This document shows positions 1 to 8,432 of a stretch of 64,000 bases of DNA, piece by piece. The stretch comes from Vandammella animalimorsus (GTDB lineage Bacteria > Pseudomonadota > Gammaproteobacteria > Burkholderiales > Burkholderiaceae_C). The notes under the pieces were generated by a model that did not search any database, had not been told where the DNA came from, and saw only the letters and a program-made list of their open reading frames with translations. The stretch covers positions 62,001 through 126,000 of the forward strand of contig NZ_NSJF01000005.1 of NCBI RefSeq assembly GCF_002285285.1. Direction: 5' to 3'. How positions within the stretch are numbered: the first letter of the stretch is position 1; each line of letters opens with the position of its first letter. The position numbers and the translations under genes were made by a program.

Positions 1-31
1 AAGACCCTGTTTCTCATCAAAGGACTGTGAG

Positions 32-1030
32 ATGGCTCGTCGACTCTCTGCATTGGCTCTGCTTCCCGTCAGCCTGGCTGCCATGGCTTTGACACAACCT
101 GCTCAGGCGCAGGACTATCCTGGCAGCAAGCCGATTACCATCATCGTTCCGTTCTCCGCAGGCGGCCCCACCGACAAGGTGGCGCGCGATTTCGCCGATG
201 CACTGCGCAAGCACCTGGGCAATGCCTCGATCGTGATCGACAACGCCGCAGGCGCCGGCAGCACCATTGGCCTGGCCAAGGCCGCACGCGCCAAGCCCGA
301 TGGACACACCCTGCTGGTGGCGCACATCAGCATGTCCACCGTGCCTTCGCTCTATCGCAAGCTGTCCTTCAACGTCAAGGAAGACTTCGAGTACCTGGGC
401 ATCATCAATGATGTGCCGATGACGCTGATCAGCCGCCCGACGCTGGAAGCCAACAACTACTCCGAGCTGATGAGCTGGGTCAAGAGCCAGAAGGATGGCG
501 TCAACCTGGGCAACGCCGGTCTGGGTTCGGCCTCGCACCTGTGCGGCCTGATGTTCCAGGATGCCACCAAGATCCAGATGGTGACCGTGCCCTACGGCGG
601 CACCGCACCGGCCATTGCCGACCTGTTGGCTGGCCAGATCGACCTGCTGTGCGACCAGACCACCAACACCACGCCGCACGTCTCGGCCAAGAAGGTCAAG
701 GCCTTTGCCGTGACCACGCCCAAGCGCCTGGAGGCCGAGGCCTACAAGGAGCTGCCGACGCTGGACGAGGCCGGCCTGAAGGACTTCAATGTCACGATCT
801 GGCACGGTCTGTATGCGCCCAAGGGCACGCCCAAGGAAGTGGTGAGCAAGCTCAACGCCGCCCTGAAGGAAGCGCTCAAGGATCCCGAGTTCATCAAGCG
901 CCAGAGCGATCTGGGTGCGGTTGTGGCCACAGACGAGCGCACCAATCCCGAGCAGCACAAGGCTTTTGTCGCTTCGGAAATCGAGAAATGGGGCGCTGTG
1001 ATCAAGGCGGCTGGCCAGTACGCAGACTGA
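32..1030 (+). CDS. Bug-family (TctC-like) periplasmic substrate-binding protein
   Basis: The product is a 332-residue secreted solute receptor of the Bordetella uptake gene (Bug/TctC) family, which binds small carboxylates or similar ligands in the periplasm. Residues 1-26 form a signal peptide ending AQAQ. The mature start has the family motif YPGSKPITIIVPFSAGGPTD, followed by the NAAGAGSTIG ligand loop and a GGTAPAIADLLAGQID segment in the second lobe. The ATG follows an AAGGAC ribosome site and the length is normal for the family. No TctA/TctB membrane genes lie next to it, which is usual for the many orphan Bug proteins of Burkholderiales. The ligand cannot be told from sequence. Confidence 0.93.
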   Translation: MARRLSALALLPVSLAAMALTQPAQAQDYPGSKPITIIVPFSAGGPTDKVARDFADALRKHLGNASIVIDNAAGAGSTIGLAKAARAKPDGHTLLVAHISMSTVPSLYRKLSFNVKEDFEYLGIINDVPMTLISRPTLEANNYSELMSWVKSQKDGVNLGNAGLGSASHLCGLMFQDATKIQMVTVPYGGTAPAIADLLAGQIDLLCDQTTNTTPHVSAKKVKAFAVTTPKRLEAEAYKELPTLDEAGLKDFNVTIWHGLYAPKGTPKEVVSKLNAALKEALKDPEFIKRQSDLGAVVATDERTNPEQHKAFVASEIEKWGAVIKAAGQYAD

Positions 1031-1052
1031 TCTGCTCTCTTGATCCCTCGTC

Positions 1053-1078
1053 AAAAACGGCCCTGCGGGGCCGTTTTT
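1053..1078 (+). terminator. Intrinsic terminator after the Bug receptor gene
   Basis: An 11-bp perfect stem (AAAAACGGCCC with GGGCCGTTTTT) and a 4-base loop lie 22 bases after the stop codon. The T run completes a Rho-independent terminator. The symmetric A/T flanks could also work in the other direction. Confidence 0.9.
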
Positions 1079-1324
1079 GTTGCACTGTGTGCAGCGCCGC
1101 AGCGTAAACGTTGGCAATTGGCGACAGAGTAAACAACGTGATCAATTGCGCCTGCGCCGCTTGGCGAGGCATTGGATGAGGCCAGGCGGGCCCCCTTTCC
1201 CTAGGCAATGTGCGGCCCGGGCTGGGCGTCAACGCTGTGGATTGTGCTTTGGCAGGCGGTTGTGAGGCGGGGCGCGAATGGTGATAATCGCCTGCAATCG
1301 TATCGACTGATAGGAAATGTAAAC

Positions 1325-2368
1325 GTGGACATCACCCAATTGCTGGCCTTCAGCGTCAAGAACAAGGCATCGGACTTGCACCTCTCGGCGGGCCTGCCGC
1401 CGATGATTCGCGTCAACGGCGACGTGCGACGCATCAACGTCGAGCCGCTGGATCACCGCACGGTGTTCTCGATGGTCTACGACATCATGAGCGATGCCCA
1501 ACGCAAGACTTATGAGGAGTTCCTGGAGGTGGACTTCTCGTTCGAGATCGACGGCTTGGCGCGCTTTCGCGTCAACGCCTTCAACCAGAACCGTGGCGCG
1601 GCCGCGGTGTTCCGAACCATTCCCAGCAAGGTGCTGACACTGGAGCAGCTCAATGCGCCGCGCATCTTTGCCGATTTGGCGCTCAAGCCGCGTGGCCTGA
1701 TTCTGGTGACCGGGCCGACCGGCTCTGGCAAGTCCACCACGCTGGCGGCGATGATCAACCACCTCAACGAGAGCGAGTACGGCCACATCCTGACGGTGGA
1801 GGACCCGATCGAATTCGTGCACGAGAGCAAGAAGTGCCTGATCAACCAACGCGAAGTCGGGCCGATGACGCACTCGTTCACGGCCGCGCTGCGCTCTGCG
1901 CTGCGCGAAGACCCGGACGCGATTCTGGTGGGCGAATTGCGCGACCTGGAGACCATCCGCCTGGCCCTGACGGCGGCCGAGACCGGCCACTTGGTGTTCG
2001 GCACGCTGCACACCTCCAGCGCGGCCAAGACCATCGACCGCGTGATCGACGTCTTCCCCGCCGAGGAAAAGGAGATGGTGCGCTCCATGCTGTCTGAATC
2101 GCTGGAGGCCGTGATCTCGCAGACGCTGCTCAAGACCAAGGATGGCAGCTCGCGTGTGGCCGCGCATGAGATCATGCTGGGCACGCCCGCGATCCGCAAC
2201 CTGATCCGCGAAGCCAAGGTGGCGCAGATGTACTCAACCATCCAGACCAGCCAGAACCAGGGCATGCAGACCTTGGACCAGAATCTGGTGGAGCTGGTGC
2301 GGCGCAACGTCATCAGCGCACGCGACGCGCGCCTGAAGGCCAAGATGCCGGAAAACTTCCCCGTCTGA
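1325..2368 (+). CDS. pilT: Type IV pilus retraction ATPase PilT
   Basis: PilT is the cytoplasmic hexameric ATPase that powers pilus retraction in twitching motility. The chosen GTG start (reading VDITQLLAFSVKNKASDLHL) gives 347 residues, the usual betaproteobacterial length, and follows AGGAAA. Upstream in-frame codons lack family similarity. An N-terminal PAS-like domain is followed by Walker A GPTGSGKST near residue 130, the acidic/Asp-box segment EDPIEFVH, Walker B LVGELRD near 202 and the His-box HTSSAAKTIDR. The C-terminal AIRNLIREAKVAQM segment is the typical retraction motif region. It heads a three-gene group with the cyclic-nucleotide-binding gene and pilU. Confidence 0.97.
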   Translation: MDITQLLAFSVKNKASDLHLSAGLPPMIRVNGDVRRINVEPLDHRTVFSMVYDIMSDAQRKTYEEFLEVDFSFEIDGLARFRVNAFNQNRGAAAVFRTIPSKVLTLEQLNAPRIFADLALKPRGLILVTGPTGSGKSTTLAAMINHLNESEYGHILTVEDPIEFVHESKKCLINQREVGPMTHSFTAALRSALREDPDAILVGELRDLETIRLALTAAETGHLVFGTLHTSSAAKTIDRVIDVFPAEEKEMVRSMLSESLEAVISQTLLKTKDGSSRVAAHEIMLGTPAIRNLIREAKVAQMYSTIQTSQNQGMQTLDQNLVELVRRNVISARDARLKAKMPENFPV

Positions 2369-2434
2369 TGGGCTGGAGAGTGGTCTGTGTGGTGGGGTAA
2401 TAGAAAAAAAGAGAGGGAGCGCAGCGAGGGCACG

Positions 2435-3085
2435 ATGCCATGGTCGCCAACAGGGGGCAATGGCCACTCGGCCATGGTGGTGCAGCCGGCCGAGCCGGCG
2501 CAACTGGCAAGGCCAGCAAATGAGTCGGAGTCGGTACTGTTTCAGTCGCTGATCCTGCCGCATGCCGGCAGCGCGCAGGTGATCGTGCCTTGGAGTGCCC
2601 GCGCCCAGGAGCTGGGCGCGCGGCGCATCGGCCAGGAGCGCGGCATCGGCCTGCTGCAAGCGGCCTGGGCGCGTCAAAGCCCCAGCCAACCGTTCAACCG
2701 CCAGGAGCTGGCGCTGCTGGGCAGCTTCTTCGAATACCACAGCCTGCCGGCTGACCGCGAGATCATCCAGCAGGATGAATACGGCGACTACATGATGGTG
2801 CAGCTCAATGGCGTGATGGCCGTGGAGCGCGCAGGCCCCAATGGCCAGCCGGTGCGCATGGCGGAGACCCATGTGGGTGACCTGATCGGCGAGATGTCGT
2901 TGCTCGATCAGGGGCTGCGCTTTTCATCCTGCGTCAGCCTCACGCCCTGCGAGCTGGCCGTGCTCACGCGCGATGGGCTCGATGAAATGATGCACAATCA
3001 AGCGCAGTTGGCAGCCCGTCTGGTGCTGCTGCTGGCTCGCAAGTTGTCGGTGCGGCTGCGCGCGGTGAGCTCCAAGCTCAAATGA
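2435..3085 (+). CDS. Cyclic nucleotide-binding domain protein between pilT and pilU
   Basis: The product has about 216 residues (203 if the ATG at 2474 is used). Its C-terminal 130 residues form a cyclic-nucleotide-binding (CAP/PKA regulatory) fold, with the beta-roll segments LPADREIIQQDEYGDYMMVQ and HVGDLIGEMSLLDQG, the latter resembling the phosphate-binding cassette. There is no helix-turn-helix afterwards, so it is not a Crp-type transcription factor. It may be a cNMP- or c-di-GMP-responsive partner of the pilus motors. A CNB gene in this position is a recurring arrangement in Comamonadaceae as far as I recall. The N-terminal 80 residues are Gly/Ala/Gln-rich with no recognised domain. 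Whether it still binds nucleotide is unknown. Confidence 0.85.
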   Translation: MPWSPTGGNGHSAMVVQPAEPAQLARPANESESVLFQSLILPHAGSAQVIVPWSARAQELGARRIGQERGIGLLQAAWARQSPSQPFNRQELALLGSFFEYHSLPADREIIQQDEYGDYMMVQLNGVMAVERAGPNGQPVRMAETHVGDLIGEMSLLDQGLRFSSCVSLTPCELAVLTRDGLDEMMHNQAQLAARLVLLLARKLSVRLRAVSSKLK

Positions 3086-3154
3086 AGAACAACGGGCCCT
3101 CTGGCCCATGCGGTCTGCGGCGCAGACCCAGCCCGATCATCAAGGGAGAAGACA

Positions 3155-4291
3155 ATGGAACGCGATCAGGCCAGTAAATTCATCAACGACCTGCTGCGGC
3201 TGATGGTCAGCCGCAATGGCAGCGATTTGTTCATCACCGCCGACTTCCCGCCGGCCATCAAGGTCGACGGCAAGGTCTCCAAGGTCTCGCCGCAGCCGCT
3301 GACGCCGGCGCACACGCTGGCGCTGGCGCGCTCCATCATGAGCGACAAGCAGGCCGCCGAGTTCGAGCGCACCAAGGAGGCCAATTTCGCCATCTCGCCC
3401 GCGGGCGTGGGGCGTTTTCGCGTCAACGCCTTCGTGCAGCAAGGTCACGTGGGCTTGGTGCTGCGCGTCATCCCGCTGAATGTGCCCACCATCGATGGCC
3501 TGGGCCTGCCGCAGGTCCTCAAGGACGTGGCCATGAGCAAGCGCGGCCTGTGCATTTTGGTGGGCGCCACCGGCTCGGGCAAGTCCACCTCGCTGGCGGC
3601 CATGGTGGATTGGCGCAACGAGCATTCCTACGGTCACATCGTCACCATCGAGGATCCGGTGGAATTCGTGCATGCGCACAAGAACTGCGTCATCACCCAG
3701 CGCGAGATCGGCCTGGACACCGACAACTGGGAGGTGGCGCTGAAGAACTCGCTGCGCCAGGCGCCGGACGTGATCCTCATGGGCGAGATCCGCGACCGCG
3801 AGACCATGGAGCACGCCATCGCCTTTGCCGAAACCGGCCACCTGTGCCTGGCCACGCTGCACGCCAACAGCTCCAACCAGGCCATGGACCGCATCATCAA
3901 CTTCTTCCCTGAGGAGCGCCGCGCCCAGCTGCTGATGGACGTGTCGCTGAACCTGCGCGCCATCATGTCGCAGCGTCTGATCCCGCGCCAGGACGGCAAG
4001 GGGCGCATCGCCGCGATCGAGGTGCTGCTCAACACCCCGCGCGTGGCCGATTTGATCTTCAAGGGCGAGGTGGCTGAGATCAAGGAGGCCATGAAGCTCA
4101 GCCGCAACCAGGGCATGCAGACCTTCGACCAGGCGCTGTTCGACCTGTTCGAGGCCAACGTCATCAGCTACGAAGATGCGCTGCGCAATGCCGACTCGCT
4201 CAATGATCTGCGCCTGCAGATCAAGCTGCACAGCACGCGCGCGCGCACCAAGGACTTGGCCGCTGGCACCGAACACCTCTCCGTGGTGTGA
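3155..4291 (+). CDS. pilU: Type IV pilus ATPase PilU
   Basis: PilU is the PilT paralogue that assists retraction in the cytoplasmic motor complex. The 378-residue product has Walker A GATGSGKST near residue 138, IEDPVEFVHAHKNC, Walker B LMGEIRDRETM and the His-box ATLHANSSNQAMDR. Its C-terminal tail is longer than that of PilT, as expected for PilU. The ATG follows GGGAGAAGAC. It lies 69 bases after the cyclic-nucleotide-binding gene and ends before a terminator, so pilT, the CNB gene and pilU probably form one operon. Confidence 0.96.
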   Translation: MERDQASKFINDLLRLMVSRNGSDLFITADFPPAIKVDGKVSKVSPQPLTPAHTLALARSIMSDKQAAEFERTKEANFAISPAGVGRFRVNAFVQQGHVGLVLRVIPLNVPTIDGLGLPQVLKDVAMSKRGLCILVGATGSGKSTSLAAMVDWRNEHSYGHIVTIEDPVEFVHAHKNCVITQREIGLDTDNWEVALKNSLRQAPDVILMGEIRDRETMEHAIAFAETGHLCLATLHANSSNQAMDRIINFFPEERRAQLLMDVSLNLRAIMSQRLIPRQDGKGRIAAIEVLLNTPRVADLIFKGEVAEIKEAMKLSRNQGMQTFDQALFDLFEANVISYEDALRNADSLNDLRLQIKLHSTRARTKDLAAGTEHLSVV

Positions 4292-4311
4292 TCGCCCATG
4301 CACGCCACCAT

Positions 4312-4334
4312 GGCCGCACGCTGCGGCCTTTTTT
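4312..4334 (+). terminator. Intrinsic terminator after pilU
   Basis: GGCCGCA pairs with TGCGGCC around a 3-base loop and is followed by six T residues. It starts 20 bases after the pilU stop. Confidence 0.85.
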
Positions 4335-4361
4335 CTTTGACCTGCAAGATGGACTCCCGCA

Positions 4362-5294
4362 ATGAGCGCATCGATCCGCCCCAGAACCTATGACCCCGTC
4401 CCGCCCAAGCGCCTGGCCTTCATTGGCCTGGGCGTCATGGGCTACCCCATGGCCGGACACCTGGCTGCAGCCGGCCATGCGGTGACGGTTTACAACCGCA
4501 CGGCCAGCAAGGCCGAGCAATGGCTGCAGGAGTTCTCTGCCCTGGGCCTGGCGCAGCCGCTGCGCCACGCGCCCACACCAGCCGAGGCGGCGCAGGGCGC
4601 CGACATCGTGCTGGGCTGCGTGGGCAACGACGACGACCTGCGCGCCGTCACCAGCGGCCCCGACGGCGCCTTCGAAGGCATGGCCGCTGGCGCGATCTAT
4701 GTGGACCACACCACGGCCTCGGCCGATGTGGCACGCGAGCTGGCGCAGCTGGCGCAGCAGCGCGGGCTGCACTTTCTTGATGCGCCTGTCTCCGGCGGCC
4801 AGGCCGGGGCGCAAAATGGCCAGCTCACCGTCATGTGCGGTGGCCAGCAGGCTGTCTTCGATGCCGTCGCACCCGTAGCGGCGGCGTTTTCGCGCGCCTT
4901 CACGCTCATGGGCCCGGCTGGCGCCGGGCAGCTGACCAAGATGGTCAACCAGATCGCCATTGCCGGCCTGGTGCAGGGCCTGGCCGAAGCCGTGGCCTTT
5001 GGCCAGCAGGCCGGGCTGGACATTCCCAAGGTCATCGACGTCATCAGCAAGGGCGCAGCGCAAAGCTGGCAGATGGAAAACCGCGCCGTGACCATGGCCC
5101 AGGGCCAGTTCGACTTCGGCTTTGCCGTGGACTGGATGCGCAAGGACCTGGGGCTGGTGCTGGCCGAAGGCCGCCGCAATGGCGCCCACCTTCCGGTGAC
5201 GGCGCTGGTGGACCAGTTCTATTCCGACGTGCAGGCCCTGGGCGGCGGGCGCTGGGACACTTCCAGCCTGATCGCCCGATTGCGCCGGTTCTAA
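4362..5294 (+). CDS. NAD(P)-dependent beta-hydroxyacid dehydrogenase (3-hydroxyisobutyrate dehydrogenase / tartronate semialdehyde reductase family)
   Basis: This 310-residue cytoplasmic enzyme belongs to the family that oxidises 3-hydroxyacids or reduces tartronate semialdehyde with NAD(P). It has the Rossmann motif FIGLGVMGYPMAGHL near residue 20, the substrate-binding signature FLDAPVSGGQAGAQNG, and the catalytic Lys in GAGQLTKMVNQ. The exact substrate cannot be assigned, because neighbours (pilU upstream, aroQ downstream) give no pathway clue. The N-terminal 15 residues before the Rossmann fold are longer than usual. Its TAA stop overlaps a solitary repeat end (5294-5308). Confidence 0.92.
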   Translation: MSASIRPRTYDPVPPKRLAFIGLGVMGYPMAGHLAAAGHAVTVYNRTASKAEQWLQEFSALGLAQPLRHAPTPAEAAQGADIVLGCVGNDDDLRAVTSGPDGAFEGMAAGAIYVDHTTASADVARELAQLAQQRGLHFLDAPVSGGQAGAQNGQLTVMCGGQQAVFDAVAPVAAAFSRAFTLMGPAGAGQLTKMVNQIAIAGLVQGLAEAVAFGQQAGLDIPKVIDVISKGAAQSWQMENRAVTMAQGQFDFGFAVDWMRKDLGLVLAEGRRNGAHLPVTALVDQFYSDVQALGGGRWDTSSLIARLRRF

Positions 5295-5308
5295 GAACCT
5301 GTTCAAAG
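5294..5308 (+). repeat. Solitary end motif of the 162-bp element, touching a stop codon
   Basis: AGAACCTGTTCAAAG starts on the last A of the preceding TAA stop codon and matches the end of the 162-bp elements (AGAGCCTGTTCAAAG) at 14 of 15 positions. No matching right end is seen downstream, so this looks like a decayed or truncated copy. A weak CTGCC/GGCAG hairpin follows. Confidence 0.5.
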
Positions 5309-5394
5309 CCTGCCGGTTGGCAGGGCGTTCGCTGCCCCGGCCCCACTTCCATCCCCAACAAGCCTTGACCTGAACTCCTGAGCGTTTGTCCGCC

Positions 5395-5874
5395 ATGACC
5401 GACACCACCGCAGCCCGCCGCATCGTCTTCGTCCTCAACGGTCCGAACCTGAACCTGCTGGGCACGCGCGAGCCCCAGGTCTATGGTCAGCAGACGCTGG
5501 CCGATGTGGAGGCGCTGTGCCAGCAGCGCGCCGCGCAGCATGGCTTGCAGGCGCGCTGTCACCAGAGCAACCACGAAGGCGCGCTGATCGACTGGATCCA
5601 CGAAGCAGGACGCTTGCATCAGCAAGGGATGCTGGCTGGCGTGGTGCTCAACGCCGGCGCTTACACCCACACCAGCATCGCGCTGCACGACGCCATCAAG
5701 GGCACTGGCGTACCGCTGATCGAGCTGCACATCAGCAATGTTCACGCGCGCGAGCCCTTTCGCCATCACTCCTACATCGCCAGCGCGGCCAAGGCCGTGA
5801 TGTGCGGCCTGGGCGTGGCCGGCTACGGCCTGGCCATCGACGCGATCGCGCAGTGGGGCCAGCCGCCGCAGTAA
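5395..5874 (+). CDS. aroQ: Type II 3-dehydroquinate dehydratase
   Basis: AroQ converts 3-dehydroquinate to 3-dehydroshikimate, the third step of the shikimate pathway, as a cytoplasmic dodecamer. The 159-residue product contains the family blocks [19 protein letters not shown] (with the catalytic Tyr and Arg region), [48 protein letters not shown] and a final [16 protein letters not shown]. The ATG at 5395 is preferred over an in-frame TTG three codons upstream. In many proteobacteria aroQ precedes accB/accC, but here an unrelated conserved gene follows. Confidence 0.96.
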   Translation: MTDTTAARRIVFVLNGPNLNLLGTREPQVYGQQTLADVEALCQQRAAQHGLQARCHQSNHEGALIDWIHEAGRLHQQGMLAGVVLNAGAYTHTSIALHDAIKGTGVPLIELHISNVHAREPFRHHSYIASAAKAVMCGLGVAGYGLAIDAIAQWGQPPQ

Positions 5875-5994
5875 GCCCAGTCGGCGCCGAAACGGCCCGC
5901 CCTGCATCGCGGCCTTGCCCAGCGCGTTATAGTGTCAGCCCTGCGGCGCAGCGGGCCTGGGCCTGCTGCCGCGCACTTGAACCGAAGGCCTGCT

Positions 5995-6636
5995 ATGACC
6001 AACGATAACGACTACCCATTTGAAATCCACGTGCATGGACAAGTCTTCGTGCGCCCCGATGTGGGCTTTGCCGCCATCGAGGAGGCCCTCAAGCCCATGT
6101 GGCGCTATGCCGGCGCGCGTTCGCTGGCGGCTGCGGCCGTGGGCTACTACGAAGAAGAGCCGGGCATTGAATTCATCGCCCGCGAGCACGCGCTGCAGAT
6201 GTGCTGGACGGTGCGTGGAGACGAGGACTTTCGCCAAGTCATCGACGAGGTTTGCATGAACCTCAACGACCTGGCCGACCGCGGTTGCGTGATCGAAGTG
6301 ACCTTCTACGACCGCGCGTTCGACGAGGCCGATGAGGAAGACGGCCCCGCCCACGAAGATGAAGCGCGCGATGACTTCTTCCTGCTGTTTGTCGGTCCCA
6401 CGCCCTCGGCCATCATGCAAATCCAGCGCGACCTGCTGGTGCAGGATGTGGTGGCGCTGATGGAACGGCACTTCGAGGCCAGCGAGCTCACCGGCGTCGT
6501 GCAGGAAATCGACCGCCTGTTTACCGGGCGCTTCGATGCGCTGGTCAGCTCGCTGGAGTTGGGCCGCCCGCCGCGCGGCGGCTCAGGCCCAGGTGGTGGC
6601 CACGGCGGCGGACGCCGCCCGCGCCACCTGCATTGA
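5995..6636 (+). CDS. Conserved-looking acidic hypothetical protein with a Gly-rich tail
   Basis: I do not recognise a characterised family for this 213-residue product. It is acidic (for example AFDEADEEDGPAHEDEARDD in the middle) and has no signal peptide or membrane segment, so it is probably cytoplasmic. The first 190 residues look globular, with two beta-rich stretches (FEIHVHGQVFVRPDVGFAAI and GIEFIAREHALQMCWTV). The last 25 residues are a basic Gly/Arg/His tail (GPGGGHGGGRRPRHLH). It stands alone between aroQ and a terminator. Coding is supported by consistent codon usage and the terminator directly after the stop. Confidence 0.75.
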   Translation: MTNDNDYPFEIHVHGQVFVRPDVGFAAIEEALKPMWRYAGARSLAAAAVGYYEEEPGIEFIAREHALQMCWTVRGDEDFRQVIDEVCMNLNDLADRGCVIEVTFYDRAFDEADEEDGPAHEDEARDDFFLLFVGPTPSAIMQIQRDLLVQDVVALMERHFEASELTGVVQEIDRLFTGRFDALVSSLELGRPPRGGSGPGGGHGGGRRPRHLH

Positions 6637-6680
6637 GATCAAGAGCAGCCCCTGAGCTTTTGCGCAAACGCCCGGTATTT

Positions 6681-6713
6681 GCACAGCCCGCCAAATGCGG
6701 GCTGTGCTTTTTT
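6681..6713 (+). terminator. Intrinsic terminator after the 5995-6636 gene
   Basis: An 11-bp perfect stem GCACAGCCCGC/GCGGGCTGTGC with loop CAAAT is followed by six T residues. It faces the end of the convergent murI gene. Confidence 0.9.
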
Positions 6714-6766
6714 ACATGGTCATGGTTGCATGGTCATGGCCGCGGCTGTGGCCGGACAGCGCTCGT

Positions 6767-7597
6767 TCAATGCGGCGGCAAATGCCGTGCCGCCTGGCAC
6801 TGCAGGAACTGCCAATCGCCGTTGCTGCGCAGCTCCAGCCAGGCCGTTGCAGGCTCGCCTGGCGAGGCAGGGCAGGGGGCGGCGGCGCTGGCCAGCAGCT
6901 GCGCCTGCTCCAGGCGGCGCTGCGTTTGCTGGGCCACAGCTGCCGCGCTGTCGATCAGGCTTACGCCTGCAGGCGCATGGCGCAGCAGTGCCGCGGCCGC
7001 CAGTGGGTAGTGGGTGCAGCCCAGCACGATGCAATCCACTGCCGTCTCCGTCGCATCTTCAGTCGCAGGGCGCAACGCCTGCGCCATGTAGCGGGCGCAC
7101 AGTGCGTCGATCAGTGCCGTATCGTCCTGCTCAATCGCTGCGGCCAAGCCTGGGCAGGGTACATCGTGCACAGTCGCTTGCGTGGCCCACTGCTGCCGCA
7201 GCGCCTGGTACTTGCGGCTGCGCAGCGTGCGCTCGGTGGCCAGCACCGCCACCTGGCCGCTGCGGCTGGCCTGCACGGCCGGTTTGATGGCCGGCTCAAC
7301 GCCGATGATGGGCAAATCGGCAAAGTGCTCGCGCAACTGGCCGATGGCCACGGTCGTGGCGGTGTTGCATGCCACCACCAGCAGCTTGATGCGCGCCTGC
7401 TCCAGCAATTGCTGCGTGATCTGCATGCAGCGCTGCGTGATGAAGGCATCGTCGCGCTCGCCATAAGGCGCATGCCTGGCGTCGGAGAAATACACAAAGC
7501 GCTCATGCGGCAGCGCTTGGCGCAGCGCCCGCAGAATACTCAGGCCGCCAATGCCGCTGTCGAAAACACCAATGGGGGATGTGGCGGACTGGGGCAT
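6767..7597 (-). CDS. murI: Glutamate racemase
   Basis: MurI interconverts L- and D-glutamate to supply D-Glu for peptidoglycan. The chosen ATG at 7597 (MPQSATSPIGVFDSG) gives 276 residues, the normal length. An open extension further upstream has no family similarity. Conserved blocks are PIGVFDSGIGGLSILRAL near the N-terminus, the catalytic-Cys motifs VVACNTATT and VLGCTHYPL, and ARHAPYGERDD. It is convergent with the preceding gene and divergent from the phosphatase gene at 7792, with about 190 bases of promoter region between them. Confidence 0.96.
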   Translation of the reverse strand: MPQSATSPIGVFDSGIGGLSILRALRQALPHERFVYFSDARHAPYGERDDAFITQRCMQITQQLLEQARIKLLVVACNTATTVAIGQLREHFADLPIIGVEPAIKPAVQASRSGQVAVLATERTLRSRKYQALRQQWATQATVHDVPCPGLAAAIEQDDTALIDALCARYMAQALRPATEDATETAVDCIVLGCTHYPLAAAALLRHAPAGVSLIDSAAAVAQQTQRRLEQAQLLASAAAPCPASPGEPATAWLELRSNGDWQFLQCQAARHLPPH

Positions 7598-7791
7598 GTG
7601 AAAGGGGCTAAAGACAAAGCGCCTGCGGCGCACAAGGGGCGGCAAAGTGCGCGATTGTATGCGCCGCACCATGGCCTGCTCATCCGATAGCATGGCGTGC
7701 ACGACAGGGCTGCTGCTGTGCGCGCGACATTTTTGCGCTGCCGGGCCTTGGTAGAGATTTTCTGGATTGTTGGAATCGGTTTTTTGAGGAG

Positions 7792-8328
7792 ATGGCCATG
7801 ACCCTTCGCCCCCCTGTGCTGGAGCACCTGCAGCATTTGCCGCCTGGGCAGGCTGTGCGGGTGTTGATGGTGTGCATGGGCAATATTTGCCGCAGCCCAA
7901 CGGCCCACGGCGTGTTGCAGGCCAAGGTGGCCGCGGCTGGTTTGCAGCAGGCGGTCGAGGTGGATTCGGCCGGCACGCACGATTACCACGTGGGCGAGCC
8001 GCCCGATGCGCGCGCCCAGCAGCATGCGCTGCGGCGTGGCTATGACCTCAGCGGCCAGCGTGCGCGGCAGCTGCAGGCGCGGGATTTTTCAGCGTTTGAT
8101 CTGGTGCTGGTGATGGATGCAGCCAATGAGCGCCTGGCCCAGGCGCTGTGCCCGCCTGCGCAGCGCCACAAGCTGCAGCGGCTGGCGGCTTTTGCCAGCA
8201 GGCATACGGTCACGCAGGTGCCGGATCCCTACTATGGCGGGGCTGAGGGTTTCGAGCAGGTGCTGGATTTGGTGGAGGACGCTTGCGATGGCCTGCTGAC
8301 GCAACTGCAGGCCAGCGGGCGTTGGTGA
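7792..8328 (+). CDS. Low-molecular-weight protein tyrosine phosphatase
   Basis: This 178-residue cytoplasmic phosphatase carries the P-loop VCMGNICRSPTAHG (CX5RS) near residue 28 and the general-acid DP motif in VPDPYYGGAEGFEQVLD near residue 140. These are hallmarks of LMW-PTPs that act on phosphotyrosine proteins. The ATG at 7792 follows TTTTTTGAGGAG; an alternative ATG lies two codons on. There are no exopolysaccharide tyrosine-kinase genes beside it, so it is more likely a housekeeping-type LMW-PTP than a Wzb partner. Confidence 0.93.
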   Translation: MAMTLRPPVLEHLQHLPPGQAVRVLMVCMGNICRSPTAHGVLQAKVAAAGLQQAVEVDSAGTHDYHVGEPPDARAQQHALRRGYDLSGQRARQLQARDFSAFDLVLVMDAANERLAQALCPPAQRHKLQRLAAFASRHTVTQVPDPYYGGAEGFEQVLDLVEDACDGLLTQLQASGRW

Positions 8329-8370
8329 GCGCTGGCAAGATGCGCCTTTGCTGCCCCCGGCGCAGCACAT

Positions 8371-8395
8371 GAAAAAGCGCCCGGTGAGGGCGCTT
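8371..8395 (-). terminator. Intrinsic terminator after the enoyl-CoA hydratase gene
   Basis: Read on the minus strand, AAGCGCCC pairs with GGGCGCTT around a 5-base loop and is followed by a T run. It lies about 40 bases beyond the stop at 8433. Confidence 0.8.
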
Positions 8396-8432
8396 GGAAT
8401 ACAGGCATCGCAGGCGATGCCTGTGGCGGTTT

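Noticed and set aside
32-1030. A complete tripartite tricarboxylate transporter
   Set aside because: Only the receptor is present; no TctA or TctB genes are adjacent to either Bug gene in the window.
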